This document shows, piece by piece, positions 13,165 to 27,400 of a DNA stretch of 64,000 nucleotides (the stretch's first letter is position 1; every line of letters begins with the position of its first letter). The translations under genes were made by a program, and so were the position numbers. The notes under the pieces are model-generated. The model worked only from the letters and a program-made list of their open reading frames with translations, was not told where the DNA came from and made no database searches. The DNA comes from Tubulanus polymorphus. Its lineage: Eukaryota; Nemertea; Palaeonemertea; Tubulaniformes; Tubulanidae. Location of the stretch: NCBI RefSeq assembly GCF_964204645.1, contig NC_134026.1, positions 21,222,650 through 21,286,649 of the forward strand, written 5' to 3'.

Positions 13165-13262
13165 GTATGTATACGGTCATCTGCCCCGGCAAGGATTCGA
13201 ACCTGATGGCATTGCTAGATTTAGCCACGCCACGAGCCCTGACACACTAGCGCAGCTTATAT
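13165..13262 (-). repeat. tRNA-derived SINE head (minus)
   Basis: The minus strand shows CTAGTGTGTCAGGGCTCGTGG followed by a B box GGTTCGAATCC (13193-13203) and CTTGCCGGGGCAGATGACC. It is the same family as the plus-strand copy 270 bp downstream; the two form an inverted pair. Confidence 0.6.
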
Positions 13263-13407
13263 TTTATGATGTCATTATTAGCCAATAAGATATCCCGTTT
13301 TATTTTAGCCTGGGTTTTCCGTTTAGAGTATATCCGACTTTTGCCTGAGCGATTATACAACGGGCAATCTGATTGGTGCCGCAGGTTTTCGCGGCAAACC
13401 TGCGCAT

Positions 13408-13510
13408 GTACCTGCGTACCCGGTCTAGTGTGGCAGGGATTCGTACAGTGTGGCGAGTCTCGATGCCGTCAGGTTCGAATCCCTGCCGAGGGAGGATGGT
13501 ATACTGTATA
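13408..13510 (+). repeat. tRNA-derived SINE head (plus)
   Basis: It has an A-box-like TCTAGTGTGGCAGGG and B box GGTTCGAATCC (13472-13482), then CCTGCCGAGGGAGGATGG. The GGAGGATGG segment after the B box recurs at 35123-35133 (minus), which defines a SINE family rather than a single-copy tRNA. Confidence 0.6.
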
Positions 13511-15858
13511 ATCCGTGTTAACGCGAGACAAAGATTAATGGGAACCAATTGATTCCCAAATAGGACGTCATCTCGTGCCATTGTGGCTCGGGAAATATGT
13601 TTTACTACAAAATCGAACGGAAGCTTCCTCAAGCGATTCGGCTTCACACATTCGTCTGAACACACGGTTCTAATTTTTACTTTTCATCACGGAATTTCGT
13701 CTGTAGCGCGAGTCATATAATATAACGCGCGTTTGAAATATTTATAGAGATCTGTGATATATCTATTATAATATTCTTCGATGATAAGGGGATGATAGAT
13801 TGTAGTACAACACAATGATATTGCATTTAATCCTCACTGAACCCTCACTGGCGCTGAAACTATGTATTTTGAATAATGATCGCCTTTTTATGGTTTTTAG
13901 AAGGAAATCAGTTCTGAATTTCGGAAATATCAAATTCCTAATTGATTTCATTAATATGCGATTTTGCCAATAAATCCACATACACGACTAAATTGTATCA
14001 ATATTGAATTTATAAAATCTAATCATATTTAGATTTTTCTTTTAAAAACTTCATTAGCTCATTAATTACAAAAAGATAATTGCGTCTTTAAACTCTAGTT
14101 TTAATTAACCAAACTTAATCAACTCATCAATCCTGAAAACAAGATATTTTGAAAAATTACATTTTCATTATAATTATCATTATAGTTAAAATATATACTC
14201 GTTCTTATCATTGGGTCATTTGCGTCCATGTTCCTGTTGATTCGAATTACTATAGTAATCCATAGATTCCTAAACTCCGACTGAAAAAAACTCATCTCAA
14301 CGCGATCTACTATTCAGAATGAATCGAGCGTTCCGCGGGCAGTTTTTCATTGCGGTGTAGTTTCCTCATCCCGGTGATAACTCCAACATTCTGAAATCAC
14401 CGTAAGGTTCGAAATTGTAGTATCGGATTTATCAAAACAGGGATTTTCACATGCAGACATATATCTGATCGCATGTTTATCAAGAACAAGCAAATTCGGT
14501 AGCATGGTGCTGTACTTCGTGAAATATCCTAGTTATCACCCCGGGAGAGTCTCTTACACTACAAACAAAAAGCAATCAATCGTTTCATTCGCAGGCGAGC
14601 AGTGGCCATCATCCTTACTTACAAGCCGATTCAATAAGCCTATCAATATAACCAATATATAAATAAATCCGGCAGCTTGAAATAATCCTGATAATTATAT
14701 ATACTATATGAATATATATATATGAAACTTTCTATTTATTTGGAAAATATATAAAACCGTGTCATATATATATATACATCATATATTCATTTTAAAAAAA
14801 ACCGTACATTTTGTATAAACATTAGTTAAGGCCAAGATTGCCACCGGTGACGGAAACCTGTAATATCTTCTGGGAAGGGATTGACGGGCCTACCAACGCA
14901 AAGAACCAGTTGTATTTCTTAAATTCGGATTTTAAAAGGTTTTATCGTATTCTCACTAAGAAAATAGTTAAAGAAAATGTCTCACAAAAATTCCTAGGTA
15001 AAATTTGCGAAAAGGTGTACGTACCTACATATACGACATAGTAACTTATATGCTGGACTGTGTCGTGCTTTCCATGCAGGGCGGACGATTGTAAAAAATA
15101 ATCCAAAAAAGATCTATTAGAAGGCTGATCAGTGAAATACCCCTTGATGTGCTAAACTGTTGATAAACGCTTCGTTTGTATCGATTTCATAAACCATATT
15201 AAACACACGTTAATTCTCGCTTTTGATTTCATTTTACCAGTGAAAACGTTATCTTTATAATGAAGTTACTTTCGATATAAATCAATCCTCTGTCTCTATT
15301 GTCGAAAAATCTTGGATGTATACAATTTGATTTAATGCTCTCGTTTGCCGAGCCAAAAATGGAGTTCAGTATTCATTGTACAAAAACTATGTGATATCGT
15401 TTCTGCATGCGCATGTAGTTCACAAATCGATCCGCCTTTTGTTTCCCTGTAAAAAAAAATTGAAATTCGCACCCTCGGGGCTAACTTCGGTGGAATGAAG
15501 TTGATTAAGTGCACCATGTTATGCGTTGCGTATAGCTTTTTATGTTGAAAATGAAATGTTTGTAAAAATCCCTTTGAACAGTGTGTACCGGTACATGGAT
15601 GTTGTTCACGTTGAAAAAGAAATGTGTCCGGTATAATTTGAAATCCTGTATACAAATAAACCATCGTCCGGCTGTAAAACATCATTTATAATACAGTATC
15701 AAAATTATCGAAGTTTCTTTTGTAAATACCACAGTTACAGTGTGGGTGGTGTAAATAAATATGGATTTCATAAAACATATACACATATTATTTTGTTAGC
15801 GAATTAATATCGACGGAAAGAATGAAGGTTTGAAATCTACTCAACACATAATACAATA
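13511..15858. other. Gene-free AT-rich stretch
   Basis: No supported gene. The region includes TATATA-rich runs around 14700-14790. The longest ORF (117 codons, minus, 15332-15685) has no recognised domain. I see no clear inverted or tandem repeat. Confidence 0.45.
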
Positions 15859-16396
15859 TACAGTAGACTCCACCCTAGTCGGGTCCGATCAACCCTGATA
15901 ACTGTTCAACTCGGATGTTTTTTAAAATATTTTTCTGACACTATATATGAAATACATAACATCAGAAATAGATAAAGGTAAAAGTGCATAACCGCACCTC
16001 TCGTAAATGGTTCAATCAATTACATTAAATATCACTGATTCAGACTCAAGATGTCATCAGCAATTCAGTACACTTCAGTACACAGTAATTACTTCAGACA
16101 AATCTTCACTTTAGATTTCCCAATCCAATATGGCGTCCTATTGAAAGATCGTCAAGATTCTTGAAATCTGCTTTCAAAAATCTGCTTTCTAGTAGAGATA
16201 TCATAAAATAAAACACTGCATTGGATTCTGTGAGACATTCTGAAGTAAGAACAGTGATTTGTAATTCAGTAGATTGCGTCAGTCACGAGAGGTGCGGATC
16301 TGCACTTTTACCTAGATAAACAGTATGATACTCTTGCTGAAAGTCGGGCACATTTTTACGGTCCCGCAATATCCGAATAAAGCGAAGTCTACTGTA
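15859..16396. mobile_element. Outer MITE with TA-flanked CAGTAGACT ends, host of a nested insertion
   Basis: The left end TA-CAGTAGACTCCACCC and the right end, read in reverse, TA-CAGTAGACTTCGCTT match. Both abut TA, as expected for a Tc1/mariner-pogo type element that duplicates TA. The element's interior is interrupted at 15977-16312 by a second MITE, so the original length was about 190 bp. Confidence 0.65.
15977..16312. mobile_element. Nested MITE with 8-bp target duplication
   Basis: The terminal inverted repeats GGTAAAAGTGCA and TGCACTTTTACC are perfect, continuing into CGCACCTCTCGT / ACGAGAGGTGCG. The octamer TAGATAAA stands immediately on both sides (15969-15976 and 16313-16320) and is a clean 8-bp target-site duplication, which points to hAT-type mobilisation. 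Related copies lie at about 45742-46160 and in fragments near 29430. It has no coding capacity. Confidence 0.85.
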
Positions 16397-17385
16397 ATAG
16401 GTGTCGAGAAGTTCGGCGTTAATGATCGCTCGTATTTCTTTTCAAAAAGGTGGTGCCGATCTATCGACGAAGATTTAGTGTTGTACTTAGTTGAACCTGT
16501 TCCGATACGAAATCTAATCCGATTAGAGGATTAATCCTCTTGACATCGTGATTTTCCCGGTGTCATACAGATGGGAAGGTTAACTATCAATTTTGTTATA
16601 ATACCACCGATAGTCAGTAGTTGTTTCGTACGGAAGTGTTTTGTGCTTTGGAATGTACTTATGATCTAAGTATGAAAAAAATTCAATTATTCGAGTTGTA
16701 CATCTCATCAAAAATTCTCGAATTCTATTTCTTAATTTATCAGAATACGTTAATTTTTTTCATTTTGTCTATCGTCAGAAAATAACCTTTTTGTCCCCAG
16801 GACACTTCCGTAGTTTCCTGTATCGTTACACGCGTTCCAGGAATTCGTTTAAAAAATATAAGTTTATTTAGCCGATGTTCATAATAGGGCTAAGGACTAT
16901 ACCGATTTGCGGTTTATACACGACACACCGATCTACTTTTTCCAATCAGCATATACATTCAGATTCAGATTTATATATACATACAAGCTGCATCCCGATC
17001 CAAATTACCTAGGGACAACACACGAGACCAACTATTTGAACAGTAGTTAATCAGCTGCAAGTTTCACCTGCCAAACCTAGTAATTACCCGCGCGCGTGGA
17101 TCTGTCGTTTGAATATACTGTATACAATGCCAAGTACAGACCATCCTTGATTTGACCGCCAAACGTTCCCCAGTGTGATCCGAATGAGTTTCAACTCTCT
17201 GAAATCGGTCGTGACTTGAAACGTAATTTACTACAAGTCTTGAAACTGGTTGTGATGATAATTAGCCTGGAGAGTTATGATAACAACAACATATAGTATA
17301 TATTGCTAAACTAGAAAGATTTGATTGGAATAATTGGTGAAAACCTAATCCATTACGACCTTTGCTATATGCCTAAATACATATA
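16397..17385. other. Gene-free stretch, nothing recognised
   Basis: No ORF of note and no clear repeat ends. Confidence 0.4.
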
Positions 17386-17561
17386 CAGTCAAATCCACTT
17401 AATCCGGATCGGCTTAATCCGGATTTTGGTCTAATCCGGACAATATTTTCAGTCCATGTGTTGATTATACGGTACAAGAAAATGACTTTTTAATCCGGAT
17501 TTCGCGTAAACGGGATGAATTCTGTTGGTTCCAAATGATCCGAATTAAGCGGATTCTACTG
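17386..17561. mobile_element. Pogo/Tigger-like MITE
   Basis: The ends CAGTCAAATCCACTTAATCC and, read in reverse, CAGTAGAATCCGCTTAATTC are flanked by TA on both sides. The interior repeats the AATCCGGAT motif. End sequence and TA duplication fit pogo-class elements. Related fragments occur near 21190 and 33925-34095. Confidence 0.7.
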
Positions 17562-17575
17562 TATATATCGGTGTA

Positions 17576-17771
17576 CAGTAAACCTCACCTTACTATAAAG
17601 GACTATTACATGGACAGGCCAAACTAGCACCTGCGACTAACTCGGACAAAAAATAGATCAGTTACGTGATTTCCTTTCTTAATTTTTCTTACCTTAATTC
17701 GGACGTCCCTTCCTTACCTCAGACCGATTTAGCCGGCCCAGTTAGTCCGAATTAGGCGAGGAGGTTTACTG
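17576..17771. mobile_element. Second TA-flanked MITE
   Basis: The inverted ends CAGTAAACCTC and GAGGTTTACTG sit between TA dinucleotides. It lies only 14 bp from the previous element and shares the same class of ends, with a different interior. Confidence 0.7.
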
Positions 17772-18161
17772 TATTAGCGATGACCTCCAACAACATCTTG
17801 AATACACCTACCTAATCTTAGAATTTCGGAAGTGGTATCATTTCGACTGTCATCATACTGATGGGGAAATCATCTTAATATCATCGCATAGCACACGATA
17901 CGAATAGCCTTTTGGTTCAGCTGTCGTTAAAAATGGATCAACGTGGGATGCAGCTCCGATTTTCAAGGCTCATGTGACTGTCCGAACATCGGAATCGAAA
18001 CAATGAACTGGTTTCATTTTCCTGCCTGTCCAAAAGTGATTTCGCAATATCAGAGTATCCAATTTTCTGATCACACCAAAGGAAATGGTCAAGACGCGCT
18101 ACGCCTTAAATACCACTAACAAAACGTTCCGATTCATTTTTATATTCATAAATGTTTTTTT

Positions 18162-18167
18162 TTTATT
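18162..18167 (-). terminator. Candidate MCMBP polyadenylation signal
   Basis: AATAAA on the minus strand, 239 nt beyond the MCMBP stop codon. It is the first canonical hexamer in the downstream sequence. Confidence 0.45.
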
Positions 18168-18405
18168 CATTAGAAATAATCTCTCAACATCGACAGTAAT
18201 ATTCAGTGTACAGCTGTGAAGAAAGCAAAAGTCAAATGACCGAGAATTCTTCGAAAAAAAACTACAAGAACAATTTCCACATGGGCGCTACGCGATCGAT
18301 TTGGCACTAATATTACACAGTCGATAATATATCTTCAGTTCCACGGAAGTCTATTGAGTCTTCACTCGAGTCTACAGCTACAACCCAGTCCGCCGCATTA
18401 GACGA

Positions 18406-21400
18406 TCAATTGGCCAGCAGTCTTCGTTTGCGTTCTTGTTCCATTCGTTTAGCTCTGTGCCAGATTTCAGGTTTCAACGTCGTTTCTCCGTGACTCAATG
18501 AAAGTAACCTGAAACGTTACGGCAAAAAACCCACACATAATTACATAATACAAAAGGGTCGCCGCTTTCATCCATCGCCTAATAGCTCGGCGTCGATTAT
18601 AGCCGGCCCTGGGAAATGTCGGGTTCACAAATGAAATTGTGCGCCGTTAGTGCATGTAAAAAGATCATGTCTAGTCGACAATTTGTGGTAATCCACGCCA
18701 AATAAACCATCGCCAAATTAGCCCTATATATGTAAATATACATATACATATACATTCACCAAAATCTAATTAATCGATGACATGATCGTGTTCTTATTTG
18801 CTCCGTCGAATTTCCAGGATTGGAAGAGCCAGGTCGTTTAACTGGTAGCCATTAATAACTAATATCGCCTACATAGTTTAAAAGTGTTCAGATAAAATCG
18901 ACTACGGATGATATAATGGTTAACCCACAAATCCATCACAACGCAGAATCGGATGATTAATTTACAGCGAGCGGGAACTTTTTAGCTAAAAGAGACTATC
19001 CGAATTACTGGGAATTGACACCTACGCGTACAAGTGCTAATGGCCTACATCGGTACCTCCCCATAGCGAACTCGAATTTACTAAAATGCATACAATACCA
19101 ACAGAAAAGGGCACGTCTTTTTTCCAGCGGAAAATGCCACCAAAAACAAAATACAGCGCGAAATCTCGTTACAGCGAACTTCACGGGACCAGAAAATCCG
19201 CTCGTTTTAACCGAAAGGTTGTCACATCCAGTATGAAATTAATCGAATGTCTTACTTGGGACAAAAGTCAGTATCTGTTATACTCGAAGAATATTGTACC
19301 AGAGTTCGTTATAACGAGGTTCCGCTGTATTTATTCTTTATTTCTTAACCGATAATCGTAAAAGATGAGCTTTTTAGGATAAATATATGTACACCGGGAC
19401 CCAGTTCCACAGGTCTGAGTTAAAATTTAACTCCGAGTTAACTAATTGAAAATGAACTAATTTTAACTCAGAGTTAACTCTAACTCACAACTGTGGAACT
19501 GGGTCCTGTATATTACTTCTGAATCTAGTCTGACTATTTATTAAGTGGGTGGAAAATAATCTGTGATTGAAGACCCCGATATTTCGACCATAGTATGTAG
19601 TACCTTAAGTACCATCTGGATCGGCCCCCAGCGATCTTAAACCATAATCAAATGTGACCTGGCTGAGCAAATATTCAGCTATTTGGTCACATATGTGGTT
19701 TCAGACAAGCATTAACTTTAACGCATTTGTGACCAAAACAGAACAAAAAGGATTACCCCTCCTAAAATCGATTTACTATAAAACCCTAATTGAATTAATG
19801 ATAAAAATTTGAAGTTATCAAAAGGTCGCAAAGTTCTTTCCACTGAATAAGTCAAACTCGCTGCTGATTATCCGGAAGAGAATGCTTCCAACGCTCATAA
19901 ACACATAATCATCCGCTAAGTGATTTGATGCATTAGTTACAAGTTAATGTCGTAGTTTGCGATGAAATCAACGGTTAGACGATTTTCACTAAGTCACTAT
20001 TTTCTGTAACGAACGGGCAATAACGGACATATTGGATAAATCTCGATAATACGGACAAAATACCGACCTCGTTAAAACTAACAAAGAGTGGAAATCGTCG
20101 ATGCTCATACTTTTCGCGTCTTCCTTGCGAGTTTCGACAAAATCATCTTCGATTGACTGAAAACAACAGAACAAACGGATACATATAACAGCGAGGAATA
20201 TTCCGACTTGACTTGACCATAAGGCCCTTTTTTAACTACTTGAAGTACGGATCCGCCTCCCACAGTACCATAAAAATCACCAAATCTAAAGAAATATATA
20301 TATTCTTTTTGTAGTCCTCCATGTTTTCATCACAATTTTTCAATCAAAAAGAAAAAAATTTTTTTTGTTTAATACACGTATTCATCTTAATTTTCAATGT
20401 CGTGATTTGCAAAAAAGTTTTTTTCATTTCCCCTATCATTTGAATCAAATTCATCGCAATTTCCACTCCTACTTTAATTTTTCTGCAGCCAAATACTCGA
20501 TTAAGAATTTATATTCTTATTTTTTCCATTCACCCTACCTAAATCTATACTGCAAGTAATTAAGGCCTAAATCTAAAGCATACAACGGGGTGCAGAATTT
20601 CTACGTTACCTTTTGAGTATCTGCTGTCATCTTATATTCTACTATTTTCAGTATGCTGACGTACATCCGCAACTTTTGCAATAGGGCGGGCGTCAAATAA
20701 TTATTGATTGCCGAATATTTCGGCCAAATGTCATCCAACACACCCTCCGGCTGCCATCGTACTTGATAATCGCTCTGAAATGTTATTTCATACCCATTAT
20801 ACAGAAACTTTAATACCGGTTGTCATGATTTCATAAATGCTATACATCTGAAATGGCATAATTATCACTTGAAACATCTATTAGGATTAATAAGGTTTCA
20901 TGTTTCAAATATTACGGGTATCCGGTAATCTTTGCGTTAATCAAAATCATTCAATCAGTGACAGGTCGCAAATGATAACAGTCATGCTCTCAGCTCGAAC
21001 AGCTAGTACAACAACTAACTTAAGGAAAAGTTATATCGTATTATCTTGTAACACAAGCTAATGAATGGTTCATCATTGTAAACGGTCCCGAGGAGATAAG
21101 CTATCTATCACATAAGCAAAGGAGCAAATTTCTAGCTGGGGGGACATGAAATTCAAGGAAGATAAATACTTATATAATACCTCTCAAGAGTAGAACCCAC
21201 TTAATGCAGATCAATCGGGACCAGTGTAATTAATCTGGTTATAAGAAATCCAGATTAAACATTCTATTTTACATACATTAACGTATGGGGGGACCGGAAA
21301 TTGTATAAAATCTAGATTAAGGGATTGATTGTATAATACAACTAAAAGTGTAAACATTTTTACTTCTGAGAAATAAAAGACATTATAAGTCATAAGTCCA

Positions 21401-24400
21401 TCTCTAAACAAAGATACGATTTAGACGGCGTTTACTGCGTCATCGAAAACTAACACATACTGGTAGTAGAGATTTGCCTTCAGAAAACACCAGCACTTGA
21501 ATATTCGTCGGAAATTCCTGGGTATGGAAGTTGAAATCGTATTCGGCTTTCTGCCACGTTACAACATTGCCGAGCGCCGTTATATTCTTGACACCTACGA
21601 ACAGAATATTACATACAAGCGCGAGGGAATACACATTCCGGCGCTTTACAGTCTCATCATAACAGATCATGCAACGAAGCTCTGAAATTTATCAGCTGTT
21701 AATCCCACGACGGTGCCATAACACTAAATTGGTGCCAAGTGAGTTATAAATATTCAATGACGTATCGAGACTTTGATATGCACCATTCAGTTCGACAAAC
21801 TCGGTCAATGGTGGCAGATGAAAAAAAACGACAGGAGTATTCAGTACATCTTACTATCTACGTTATCAAAAAAAGTGCTGTGTACTGATTCCCAATTGCA
21901 TTCGATCCACTTCCTAATGGAAATGAAGTTATCAGAGTTGGCGAGATCGCTTTTTAAGCGCAGCAATAAAAACAGACCATTAACTCTCACCAGTCGCGTC
22001 TAATTGACCTTGCTTCAAAAGGGTTTCGTCCACAACTAGATGCGTGCGTTCTGATAATTGGAGGATACCACTTATGAGACGGTTGGCTGTGTAATCTTTC
22101 CTGGGTACGAATGATTTTTTATTCATGAATTCAAGTGTCATCGGGAGCATGTACGTCTGCAAAACAGTTGCGAAAGAAAACTTGTAACATTCGACTTCTT
22201 ATCCTCTTTCCGAGCAAGTAAAACCACACTTGGTTAGAAAATATCCGCACATAAGTTTGCATTAAGTATTTCTGATTTCTCGGTCTATTACTTCGTACAC
22301 ATACTTTAGTCACTAGTTCTTGCAGCAGTTCGTAAAAGTATTTAGGCAGTTGACTGTTTTGCGAAATTCCGCTGAGATTCAAACAACATTTTCCAAGAGC
22401 GACGACATCGCGACGAGCATACCTAGTGAAAATACGACAACGAGCAAAACAATGTACGTACATACACAGCAGCCTTATAAAAAACAGAGGGCAGTCCATT
22501 TGGAATTGATAGAATATCATTCAGAATTTAAAATCCTTCATATTCTTACCAACTTAGCTGAGTTTGGAACTGATAATATTCTACCCTGATACCGAAATAC
22601 CGAGTTAGAATTTGAGAATCTGCACCATATGGTATAATATTACAATTTTCAAGAGTCAAGTGGCAAACCAACTATAAAGTTGATCTATTCTGCTGTTTAC
22701 ATAAGCAGTTGCGATATAAGTGGACAGTTAGCAATGTCTGGGTTGAATCAAAACCCAGATTAATAATGATAAACAATAGAATATTTATTTCTTATATACT
22801 GCACTCTGTATACATTTGAGCACGGTTTACAAGTATACAGGGCTATAAAATTTTCAAACTAAAACAGTCAACTAAAATATTGCCTAGAGAGGAATGTTTT
22901 TCTCAGTTCTAAAAGTAACTACATCAACACAGGATCTAATTCTAAAACAATAGGTAAAGCATTCCATAAGATTTGAGCTGCTAAAGCAAAGGTACGGTGA
23001 CAATAAATTTGAGTATTAAATGAGACAGAATTTAGTAAAATTGAATTAATAGAGAATCTCTTAGGATTCAAGTTTATGTACTGCATGTAACCAGTGATCG
23101 TAGCGAGTTTGAAGAATCTAAAAACGATGAGTGAGTGTATCGACAGAAATACATACACGGATGATATCAAATGACAAAGTAAATATTCAGCAGCGAGACT
23201 GTCGCCGAAAAGTGCTTGAGTCAAAATTGAAATCAATTCCTCGCGAACATGGCTGCAATCTTTCAAAAACGTATTTACAACTGAAACAAACAAACATTGA
23301 AAATTAGAATACACGAACACTTGTACAGAGAACGTTTCATGCTTAACTAGGGGTTCAAGTACACTTGTGAAATGGAACATATGTAGAAACCAAAAACTTT
23401 GGAACTTGCCACAATGAAACAATAAAATTTTGAATTTCTTCAAGAGTGCTATAATTGATCAATTCACGTCTGTATGTCTGTGTGTGCATGATATATGAGT
23501 ACAATGGGTACGTGCAGATTATTTTCTACTTGTATTAATATATTTTATGTAATAATGACATTAACATCTTAACGAAAATAAATATCTATCTATCGTAAAC
23601 CGAACAATCACTGAACTCAAAACAGGGGGGGGGTACTTTCCGCCAATTCACAAATTATCTGAGTTTTTCATGTAACACCAGATAATTCCCTGAGCAAATC
23701 AGAGGAATTTCTTGGTTTAAAATGTTGAAATTTATTAATTCTTAAAAACCACGTAGTGATAAAGAAATGCATGGTCAATAACACATCCAAATTTGTTGAC
23801 ATATCCAGGTTTTTTTTTATAAATTTGAAAGTCTGAAAAGTTTCCAACTCCTGAAGATGACTATTAGGTTAAATTCGAAATGCCAAATCAATAAATTATT
23901 AGCTTAGAGGAAACTTTTCAGACTTTATCTTTCTCGTTATATCAGTGTGGGATTCTCTATTCATCATCGCAACACTGAGATAAGTTTTTCATCAATGGTT
24001 ACTTACAATCTGTACTTGACTCCGCAGAAATATCCAAGGGAAGTTCTGGGTTAATGTGGTGCAGTTTGACAGCTTTTATCACATGCAAACGCGGAACTAG
24101 CGAGGGAGGCGGACATCTTACATTCAGTTCTTCAATACCTTCCATTTCTTCCGTAGTTGGATTCACTAACGACGACTGAAGATCGTCCCTGCAGTAAACG
24201 ACGGGTAACATTAATTCACTTAAAAGCTTTTAATCATTTCATAAAGTGACAATGACTGTCGAGATCAATTCAATATCTACTGAAGGCATTTTAATTGTCA
24301 ATCCATAGAGAATAGTATACTTGGAACTGACAAAATATCTACCAATATCAATGATTTGTATTTGAATGGCATGAAAACAGGATACTGAAATTGAAACATC

Positions 24401-27400
24401 TCTGAAAAGTGACTAATCGAAACTTCTCAAAAGGGAAACACGACCAATGATGGTATTATAGCTCATATATGAAACATGTTTATCAGATGGATGTGCAATA
24501 AAGCCTCCCTCAGGAAAAACCTATCTATAGTGAACCCCTCCCTTAATGAACACCCTTTGCACGATCCCAAAATTTTCCTATCTTATATACATACCGGTAC
24601 ATCAGTACCTTCCTATAGTGAACACGTCCAATACGGAACACCTTTTTCATTTCATTTTTTCTTCTAATTAACTTGGAAAAGGGCGGGTTATAAATTGAAA
24701 TTAACAGATTCTAGGTAAAAGCTTTTAGTATTGTTTTGTACTTACCCTTTTTCATCGGGAAATGATGCCATCGCCGGATCGACTGAAAGTACCCCAACGA
24801 ATTCCACCATATCGTTCAACTTGAATTCATCGTACTTCTCATAAACCTGTATGAAAATATGGCTTTATAAAATCCCATATTTCACTGTGAACATATTCGT
24901 TACGGTGATCTTCTGGATCACAAACAAGATATCTACTGTTGTAGAATCGCGCATACGCATCGGGTAGTAAAAATTTGACCGAAGAGCAATGAGAATTGAG
25001 AGTTCATTTCCAAAATGGGACTATAATCAAGAAAATTCTGACTTTTAACAGCTTTTATGATCAATAGATACGAGCCAGGTTCACACGAGTATCTAGCCTT
25101 AGAAAGTAGCGTAACTTTGCGGCGCTTAATTGACTGGAATACCACATTTGTGTTCACATGTGATCCAGTGCTTAGTAAGCCTGTTTTAGTTAGTTCTTGG
25201 AGTAATTACTCCAAGGTTAGTTAAGCCCAGAGAGGTGGGTCTCTGGTTAGTCAATCAGTACGCCGATGTCGGGAGTGTTTTCACAATGGCGTTGTGTTTT
25301 CAATTTATTTTCACCAGCTCTGCTGTTGTTTCGAACAGTATTTTAATTCGCCTATTGTACTAAATTAAGTTACAAACGTGATAAGAAACCTTGCAAACGA
25401 TAGCAACATGCGCGACTCGTTGTGTAATGTTGACAGCGAAATGTTTTACTAAGCAACTTAAACTGCCCGTATTTTGGTGGCTTCCTATGTTTAGAAAACA
25501 AGAAGTCCTTGAATATTCAACCGTGAGACACTAAGTACGGTATATGAAATCCTCGCCTGAACACAACAAGATGGCAAAAAGAGGTACCGGTACCAGTATC
25601 TTCGAGTTACCTTGACTAAACAAGCAGGTCCCGTCTCATCAGGCAGTGGAAAATTAAGGTTGGGATATGTCCGACTTGGGTCCGGCTCTGAAATCATTGA
25701 ATCATGTGTTAGATACCGTAGTGTCCGATTTGCCAGTTCAAGTTAATCACTTGATTAGCCAGTTCACTTCACTTCAGTCAAATTCCAAAATCCACAACAA
25801 TTTGTAGAATTACTGGTACAGGGTGGCCACTTTTATTGGACTTTTCACAGTCAAATATGCAAGACTTAGACAGAATCTCAACATATTTCCCTAACTTTTC
25901 CCAGGTTTTTAGCTTTTTTTTCAAGAAATTTCCCTGACCTTTTTAAGGAAAAGAAAATCCCCCAACTTTTTCCTGATTTCCAGGTAAGTGGCCACACCCT
26001 GTGGTAGCTCTGAAGAAATGTTCACCTGACTGTAGTTGACTTTCGCCTTTCATCTTCAGTGATTTTGTGTCTTTTTGTTGCAACGATTCCGTTTCCATTC
26101 CTTCCTCTTGACTACTACCGTCCAGCGTACTACACGACGAAGAATACACCGAATCTGGACTGCCGCATTCTTCGATTGACAAACTTCGTTTTTGTCGAGA
26201 CGCCGAACCGGATGTTGAAGGGACGGGCAAATGATGATCTTGACTTTTTGAGTGAGCTTATTTTCGACTTAAGAATCATGACAAGACTTCACTTAGTTCG
26301 CAAATAGTTGACTAACTCCAATAACTGAAGTTCACCTAGTTCTTTTTTTTGTGACCAAGAGTAACTCGACGTTGAAATTCAATAATTCGGTTCAGAATCA
26401 AATCCTAACCTAGAACTATGGTACTAATTTTAGTGATATGTTATCGTAAAACATCAGGGAAAGATTTTAAAATATTTTTATAATCAACCCAATGAATTTC
26501 ATCAAAGAGATGGAGTGATCCAGATAAGTTCATTTCTACCATATACATATAATCTAGATTTTCCTAATGCAAGATTCTGCCAAACTGCCGGTAACAGGAA
26601 GAAATGCACCATGCAGAGAAATAGGATGCTTATGTATTAACATGTTATAAATACATATTGAAGATCATCTTCCTCAGATTTTAAGCAAAATCAAGGGGCG
26701 GATCCAGAGGCCAATTTTGAAGGACATCCAAAAAGGGTACTTTATATCCGAAAAGGCATTCTGTGTACTCCCGCACTGAGAGGCCAGTTCAAAAGAGCGT
26801 CACATCCCAAAACATTATCAGGAGTACTAACGCACTGAATTATCTTAGTGCCAATTATCTTTGTTGACAAAACAGAAAATGGCACTCGCAAGTCTCACGA
26901 ACCCCCCTGGATCAGTCCCTGAAATCATTCATCGAAATAAACAATCCACGAACTTTAAATTAGTTGAAAGGATATTTCTTTCGTCCATTTAGTTTCACCG
27001 GGAATAGGAACGCAGTAAAACGTTTGTCTATCGGATGTTTTGTTATTCGCGCTGTCTACGTCGATGTCTTGGCCAACCTGTGTAAAGAAGAATAATGTGA
27101 AAATTGGTATCAGCCAGTGATTAACTTCAGAAAGAGGCACTATTTGATGACTCCATTCGAGTCATCAGATCCATTTGATGGTATCAGGACAATTGCAAAG
27201 TAACACATATTTAATATCAAAGTAACACATATTTACTTCTAACTAATTTGACAAAGCAAACTAACTCTAGCTAATTAGTACAGCTAATTACTCATTACTG
27301 ATTTAAAGTTTTTGATTGGCTAAAGTAACACTAAAACTAATTCCAATAAATTAGCCAACGTTAACTAATGCACTAATAAGTGGACTAATTAAGTTTCCTT

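Noticed and set aside
15332-15685. 117-codon minus-strand ORF
   Set aside because: Composition resembles random translation of AT-rich DNA and no motif was seen.
23153-23157. Alternative MCMBP exon 9 donor 4 nt downstream (TAT|GTATTT)
   Set aside because: Only the donor after CCGT (GTATGT) joins in frame with exon 10 and gives the conserved SVYARRDV junction.
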